Assembly: GCA_027475525.1 (NCBI GenBank) | Contig: JAMWFC010000028.1 | Coordinates: forward strand, 360,831 to 424,830 | Reading direction: 5' to 3' | Length of the DNA: 64,000 nt | Source of the DNA: Macrolepiota albuminosa | Lineage: Eukaryota; Basidiomycota; Agaricomycetes; Agaricales; Agaricaceae | Shown: piece by piece, positions 59,233-64,000 of the stretch | Layout: each line of letters starts with the position of its first letter | Position numbering within the stretch: position 1 is the stretch's first letter | Notes under the pieces: generated by a model | Databases searched by the model: none | Told to the model about the DNA's origin: nothing | What the model saw: only the letters and a program-made list of their open reading frames with translations | Position numbers and translations under genes: made by a program

Positions 59233-59406
59233 TGTAACGGAGTCATCCGTATTCTCAGCGTCAACGACGCTATAATCAATTAGTAGAGTATTACGTAAGA
59301 CAACATCTTGTTTTCACTCTAAGTACTAGTCAAATCCAATACTGCGGTCTGATTTAGCACTTGTGTGATACACACAAGATAGTTCTAACCCGTAACTCCG
59401 GTTACA
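59233..59406 (+). mobile_element. 3' LTR of element A
   Basis: 174 bp, 172 identical to the 5' LTR. It is followed by GCAGT (59407-59411), the second target duplication. Confidence 0.95.
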
Positions 59407-60256
59407 GCAGTAGAGAGGTTAGTCTTTACTTCAAGGGCCTTACACAGGGAAGTCCAAAACTTGGACACAAAGACAGGGCCACGGTCGGAGACAATGTCAT
59501 CCAGGAGACCGTGTTTGGCGAAGACGTGCTCGAGAAACAGCCAGGCGAAGTTCAGGGCAGTGTCCATGGTGTGGCAGGGTAGGAAGATGCCCTGTTTGGT
59601 TAGCCTACACACAACGACAAGAATGGCATCAAACCCTTCAGATTCTGGGAGTTCAATGATGTGGTCCAGGGATATGGAGGACCAGGGGCATTGTCCGACC
59701 GGTAGGGGTTTCAGGAGTCCATATGGTCGGTGTCAGGGGACCTTGGCCTGGAGGCAGGGTTCGCATGATCGAATGTAGCGGGTCACATCCTTCTTCAACC
59801 CTGGCCAAAAGTAAGTCCGGGAGATAAGCTGGAGGGTCTTATGTATTCTAGAATGTCCCTGGAGCTTGTGGTCGTGGTGTTGACAGAGGACGTCATAGCA
59901 AAGCTGAGCATGATCCAGGACGTAGATGCAGCCATTCCAGAGGAGGAGTTTTTTGTTGGGGGACAAGGAGAAGGCAGGGTCCTGGTCGGTTCCGTCAGGG
60001 GGGTTGCGGGGGTCATGGTCGGTGAAGTACTTGTCTTGGGGGGCGCGGCAGATCTGGCTCAGGGTCCCTTCATCGTTTAAGATCAGTACGGCATTCAGAT
60101 GTTTGGGAGGGATCACCACGCAATGATTGAACACATTGTGTTCTGCCTCGAACGACTTCTTGGGGTGAGGGCATCGGGTTTAGCTCCAAGTCATCCCGGG
60201 CAGTACTGGATTGTGAAGTCGTACTCTGAGAGGACCTTGGACCATCGGGCCTGCTG
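59407..60256 (-). pseudogene. Element B integrase, N-terminal and core part
   Basis: Reads leftward from 60134: a zinc-binding domain (HDHKLQGHSRIHKTLQL, then SCEPCLQAK, near 59870-59740); SISLDHIIELPESEGFDAIL (about 59680-59620) with the first catalytic aspartate; FLEHVFAKHGLLDDIVSDRG (59530-59475) with the second; it stops at KTNLSTA where element A is inserted. The third acidic residue lies on the other side of A and is mutated. Frame changes at 59612 and stops near 59730 show decay in addition to the insertion. Confidence 0.9.
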
Positions 60257-61620
60257 TCAACTAAGTTGCTTGGTCGTGGTGAAGTACTGCAGGTTGTTGT
60301 GATCTGAGTAGACCTGGATCTGGTGCTGGGCTCCCTCGAGGTAGGCCTGCCATTGCTTGAAGGCTTTGACGATGGCGAGGAGCTCCTTGTTGTAGATGTC
60401 ATAGTTGAGCTCGGCATCAATCATGGACCAGGTGTAGAAGGCGACCGGCCAGGGCTCCCCACCATCGGATCCCATCTGCAAGAGAATTCCAGCAATGGTG
60501 TAGTCGGAGGCGTCGCATTCTAGGATGATCAGGAGGGCGGGATTGTAGTGCTGGAGTACGGGGGCAGCTGTGAAAGCCTCCTTGAGTAGGTTAAAGATGC
60601 TCTGGCACTTACTGTCCCAGTTCCATGCAACGTCCTTGCATGTGAGCCAGTTGAGGGGTTTCCTGATACCGGAGTAGTTGTCTATAAACCTCTGGTAGAA
60701 ATTAGCGAAACCCAAGAAGGATTGTACTTCCTTGACGTTCTGGGGCTGCGGTCAGTTGACAATGGCCTCAACCTTGTGGGGGTCTATGCGGATGCCATTC
60801 GGGGATACAATGATGCCGAGATACTCAACCTCTTCCGTGTGGAATGAACACTTCTTGGGCTTGGCATGGAGGTTGTGCTCCCAGAGGCGTTCGAGGACTT
60901 GCCAGACATGCTTCCGGTGGTCCTCCTTCAAGTCGGAATAGATGAGGATGTCGTCCAGGTAGACAATCATGAAGACATTGCTCATGTCATGGAAGATGTC
61001 GTTCATGAAGTATTGGAACGTGGCGGGGGAGTTAGTCATTCTGAAAGGCATCACAAGGTACTCAAACAGATCATACTGCATGCGGAATGTGGTTTTCCAC
61101 TCATGTCCCAGGGTGATGCGGACATTGTTGTAGCCGGAGCAGAGGTCGATTTTCATGTAAACCTTGGCACTGCGGAGTCAATCAACCAGATCGCCGATGA
61201 GTGGGAGCGGGTAGCAGTTCTTCTTGGTGATCTTATTGAGTCCCTGGTAGTTGACGCAGAGTCGGAGCAAACCGTCCTTCTTCTTGGCAAATAGAACCGG
61301 GGCCCTGGCGGCAGAGGTGGAGGGTCAGATGAATCCCTTACTGAGCATTTCATCGAGGTAGTCCTTGAGGGCCCGGAGTTCAACTTCCGACATGTTGTAC
61401 ACCTTGCCAAAAGGGGGGGCGGCTCAGTGAGGGGGAATCTCCTTGGTGTCTCCTTCGGAGAATACATCAGCGAACTCGTGATACTCCAGGAGAACTACTT
61501 CTCGGAGGATCTGCTCCTCAGTTTTCTTTTCTGGAGGAATAGCGTCCCCTTGTAGGTGTTCTTCTGGGAGAGATGGCAAGGTGTGTAGCTGAAACATGGG
61601 GGTTCCATCCTTCATGAGGC
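60257..61620 (-). pseudogene. Element B reverse transcriptase and RNase H
   Basis: RT begins upstream with LLEYHEFADVFSEGDTKEIPPH (61500-61424), then a frame-shifted [20 protein letters not shown] segment near 61300-61230, MKIDLCSGYNNVRI (61156-61115), FEYLVMPFRMTNSPATFQ (61060-61008) and the catalytic IVYLDDILIYSD (60970-60935). RNase H follows with ILECDASDYTIAGILLQMG (60530-60475), YNKELLAIVKAF and VYSDHNNLQYF, where the acidic catalytic residues are present. Small frame breaks at 61153 and about 60740 (NVKEVQ) divide it. The gene sequence is of the Ty3/gypsy type distinct from element A, with which it shares order but little sequence. Confidence 0.9.
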
Positions 61621-62400
61621 GGGCGAAGGGGGCGGCTCCAATGATCCTAATGTTGAGTGCATTTGGGTCGATTGGGGTCGTGGGTGCATCAGCTGGAGCG
61701 GGTTTGACATGTGTCTGAGACCGGCCCAGGTAGTTTGGCCCTTTGTACTTGTTCTGAGGAATGTTTGGGGGTCAATCAGGGACCTTGTGGGCTCAGACGG
61801 GTGTGGGTAAGGGCATGGGGGGTGCGGCTGTTGTCCCGGGGGTGTCAGGCATCGGGTCGCTCCCCAGGGCCTGGAGGTGCACGGCGGTTGAGGGGTGGTC
61901 TTCAGATCTCGGAAAGGTCATGGTGAGTGTCCTCCAGTCGATATCGGGGTTCGTGTCACGTAGCCAGGGTAGTCCCAGCACCATCAGGGTCGATTTGTGA
62001 AGTTGTGTGACCAGGAAGCTGGAGGTGAACTCGTAGTTGTTGTCCAGGGTCACGCATCCCAAGTGAGACCTCTGGATGGGGCGGTGTGGAAGGGTGGAGT
62101 TTGGTTATCAACATCCAGAGGGTGTGAGTCTGTCCGTTGGCAAAAGTAATGGACATACGCACGAAGTGAGTGATGTCCCCTGCTGTAGAGGTGTCTCCGT
62201 CAAAGAGGCAGAGCCATACCGGGACTGGGAGTCGTTGAGCGGGTTCCAGGGCTAAGGTAGACAATGCCTCGTTGATGAAGTTGTCTGTGGCGCCACTGTA
62301 AGGGGGATTCCGGAGGGGGTGAGGAGGAGGGAGTGTGAGGAGTGGGAGGGTAGGTAAGCCGTGAGGGTGTCCTGTATGAGTGTTGTGGAGCGGAGATGGG
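61621..62400 (-). pseudogene. Element B protease region, active-site aspartate lost
   Basis: The retropepsin signature reads YSGATDNFINEAL (about 62300-62260), with tyrosine where the catalytic aspartate of D-S-G belongs (codon 62298-62300). FANGQTHTLW and STLMVLGLPWLRDTNPDIDW (61985-61930), the second conserved strand and hinge, follow after a frame change. The region then runs into a proline-rich linker to RT. Without the aspartate this copy cannot mature its polyprotein. Confidence 0.85.
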
Positions 62401-63944
62401 AAACCAGGGCAGAGAAGATGTTGGGGTCGATTCCGCGATTTAGGGCATCTTCCGGGTCTAAATCGCTGGGTCGTTTTCCAAATACTTGTAGGTGGCATCG
62501 TCTCCTTCGAAGGTCCAGGTGGCGCGTCCCATAACCTGTTGTTGGGGGCACTCAGAGATGAAGTGGTCTTTCTCACTGCAGAGTATGCAAACACCTTCCC
62601 TCCTTCGTCATTCCTGCACATCTTTCAGAACTTCAATTCAGGGTCGTCCCTTCTTTTGAAGCTGGCTGGCCTGGAGGGCCTCCTTGTCCCGTTCATCGGC
62701 AAAGTTGAGGTTGTCAGGGTCTTCCGGGGGTTCCTTGGGGCTTGGCACATTGCCCGGGTCATGGGCAGCCATGGCGGCATTGAGTTGGGCCTGGGGGCGG
62801 GCGCTGCTGCCGGGGTTAGCATTGGGCAGGCCGCGACTCACTGGGGGTCGGCCGCCAGGTGGTCACAATGGAAGCTGGGTTCTGGAGGGGCCGGAGCAGA
62901 CGTGGGAGGCAGTGCTGGGGCAGTTGCGAGCGCAGGGCATTGTTCGTTGTTGCCGTGCGTGAGCTCGTCGATGTAGCACAGTGTGTTGTCCATGCTAGGG
63001 GTGTCCACCCAGGGTCTACCAGGGTTTGCCGGGGGTGGAGGTCGGGCATTGTCCATTTGCAGGAGCAGTTTCAGGGGTCTTTGGGGCTCTTCCCGTTGTC
63101 ATTGCTCCGGAGTGGGGGCTGCAGGGGCTGCCGGGGCTGGTTCTGGGGGTTCCCGTCAAATGTGAATCGAGCGACCTGGGTCCACGGGGTCGTTGAGGGG
63201 CTGAGGGGAGGGGAACACGTGGACTTCATCAAGCAGCTGTTGCAATTCTTCGTGGAGGATTGTGTTGCGCCTATACTTTACCATAGTCTGCTCCGGGAGT
63301 TCTCCTCTCGTGAGGCAATCTCTGAATTTGACCAAGCAATGGGCCCAGTCTTCTGGAGTGCCGTCAAAGTCATCATGTCCAAATTCTGTGAGTAGCGCCC
63401 TTGCCTGTTGTGCGAAGTCCTCCAGCGAGATCCTGAGCAAGCAGAGCACTTCGTCTTGTTGCCATTCGTACTCCTCAAGGCATCGTCATCTCATTGGCGA
63501 GGGAGGGGTTTGAGCGGGTGGGGCAGCAGCCAGGTAGTGATGAGGAGGGTAGTCAGGGTGGAGAGGTCCTCGGGGTTGGGGAACAGGGTGCTAGTAGCCA
63601 TAGTAGGGGGTGGGTGCAAAGGGGCCCTCGCTGGGGGGAACCGGGTGAGGTCCACCAGGAACTGGTGGGGTCTCCAGCAGGCCCCCAGGGATGCTCCGGT
63701 ATGAGGGGACCTCCACGGGTCGTGCCATGGCTAGGTTGGGTGGAGGGGCCCAGCTGGCTGAGGGCCCCAGATCATAGAGGGAAGAGTCAGAGGCCCAGTG
63801 GCGGTGGAGATACTGGGGTTTATATGGGAGAGGTGGATAGGCAGGGTGGGGGGTCTGTGCGGAGTAGTGATCGGAGACTGGACACCCGTAAGGGTCGGTC
63901 TGGTAGCCCATGGGGTAGTAGGTGTGAGTATACGTAGCCATCAA
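62401..63944 (-). pseudogene. Element B gag, broken
   Basis: Start at ATG 63944 or 63941 (MMATYTHTYYPMGY), 30 bases after the LTR. The N-terminus is Pro/Tyr-rich (PPLPYKPQYLHRHW). A small helical part (LEDFAQQARALLTEFGHDDF, CLVKFRDCLTRGELPEQT, 63420-63290) may be a reduced capsid domain. Proline-rich stretches follow in changing frames (63120-62830), then ADERDKEALQASQLQKKGRP (about 62700-62640), a degraded CX2C-type knuckle near 62600-62560, and DLDPEDALNRGIDPNIFSAL (62460-62400) leading into protease. Several stops and shifts. Gag identity is inferred from position and composition more than from motifs. Confidence 0.7.
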
Positions 63945-63974
63945 GAACGGTGTAAGGAGGGAGTCTTGATATTA

Positions 63975-64000
63975 TATCAGGTTCCGCTGAGTCGGGGGCT
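63975..64000 (-). mobile_element. Start of the 5' LTR of element B, cut by the window end
   Basis: TATCAGGTTCCGCTGAGTCG and the following six bases match the left end of the LTR at 43408 (TGTCAGG there; G to A at the second base). The primer binding site should lie in 63945-63974; no tRNA match is evident. Confidence 0.8.

Larger units (their letters stand above)
47947..59406 (+). mobile_element. Gypsy chromovirus A, complete, 11,460 bp, with an extra ORF
   Basis: Two 174-bp LTRs (TGTAACGG...CCGGTTACA) differ at two sites only. Order inside: leader, gag-pol in one frame (48232-55712), a 230-bp promoter-like gap, a 976-codon ORF of unknown function (55943-58873), hairpin and polypurine tract, 3' LTR. 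It is inserted into the integrase core of element B in opposite orientation with a GCAGT duplication. The element is long for its class mainly because of the extra ORF and a long gag N-terminus. Confidence 0.95.
43408..64000 (-). mobile_element. Gypsy chromovirus B, nearly complete, twice interrupted
   Basis: On the minus strand: 5' LTR (starting at 63975, cut by the window), gag, protease, RT, RNase H, integrase with chromodomain ending at 47131, an antisense gene (44267-46916), polypurine tract, 3' LTR (43408-44152). Element A is inserted at 47947-59406 and a solo LTR-D at 45392-46248. Assuming a 745-bp right LTR, the uninterrupted element would be about 9 kb. The left LTR marks an abrupt change to GC-rich, CpG-containing DNA. 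Confidence 0.9.

Noticed and set aside
60866..61294. 142-codon plus-strand ORF
   Set aside because: Opposite the reverse transcriptase of element B, whose motifs are unmistakable on the minus strand.
62380..62976. 198-codon plus-strand ORF, Gly/Val-rich
   Set aside because: Shadow of the proline-rich gag of element B.

Overview
The window is a transposon-dense piece of nuclear DNA from a filamentous fungus, most probably an Agaricomycete (mushroom-forming basidiomycete). The basis is the mix of element families (two kinds of Ty3/gypsy chromovirus, a third older gypsy family, Helitron, hAT, Tnp2-like and DDE-plus-exonuclease transposase genes), short GT-AG introns of 47-58 bp and decayed WD40 and RTC4-like genes. 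I see no gene I would call an intact host gene, no rRNA, no convincing tRNA and no CRISPR.

Left part, 1-43.4 kb, AT-rich and old. A decayed Helitron (minus strand, about 0.8-6.5 kb) carries Rep and helicase remnants and is broken by two LTRs of one gypsy family, here called LTR-C. A solo LTR of a second family (LTR-D) lies at 9290-10198. An unidentified decayed gene follows (10.6-11.6 kb), then a hAT transposase fossil (13.4-15.97 kb, plus). At 16.3-22.1 kb (minus) is a large DDE-transposase-like / 3'-5' exonuclease fusion gene split by a solo LTR-C. A 61-bp minisatellite leads directly into the 5' LTR of gypsy element C (23.25-30.4 kb), whose gag-pol is riddled with stops and whose 3' LTR is missing. 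Then come a Tnp2-like transposase fossil (31.3-34.2 kb, minus), a WD40-type pseudogene (34.6-36.8 kb, minus) and an RTC4-like-domain pseudogene (38.6-40.4 kb, plus). 40.4-43.4 kb shows no recognisable gene.

Right part, 43.4-64 kb, GC-richer and younger. Element B, a minus-strand gypsy chromovirus, occupies 43408 to beyond the right edge. It has an unusual antisense gene between pol and its 3' LTR, with one intron and six cysteines in two CX2CX6C half-sites. That gene is interrupted by a solo LTR-D with perfect 4-bp target duplications. B is also interrupted inside its integrase core by element A (47947-59406, plus strand), a complete 11,460-bp gypsy chromovirus with 174-bp LTRs and a perfect GCAGT target duplication. 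A carries one gag-pol frame and a second sense ORF of 976 codons downstream of pol that I cannot assign to any family.

A unifying signal is decay by CpG-to-TpG/CpA change. Eleven of twelve premature stops in A are TGA, all readable as former CGA arginine codons. Both LTR differences in A, both imperfect target-site duplications of LTR-C, and two catalytic-residue losses (RNase H of A, integrase of B) fit the same change. This fits cytosine methylation of transposons followed by deamination. The two parts I consider most likely to be undescribed biology are the extra sense ORF of A (55943-58873) and the spliced antisense gene of B (44267-46916).
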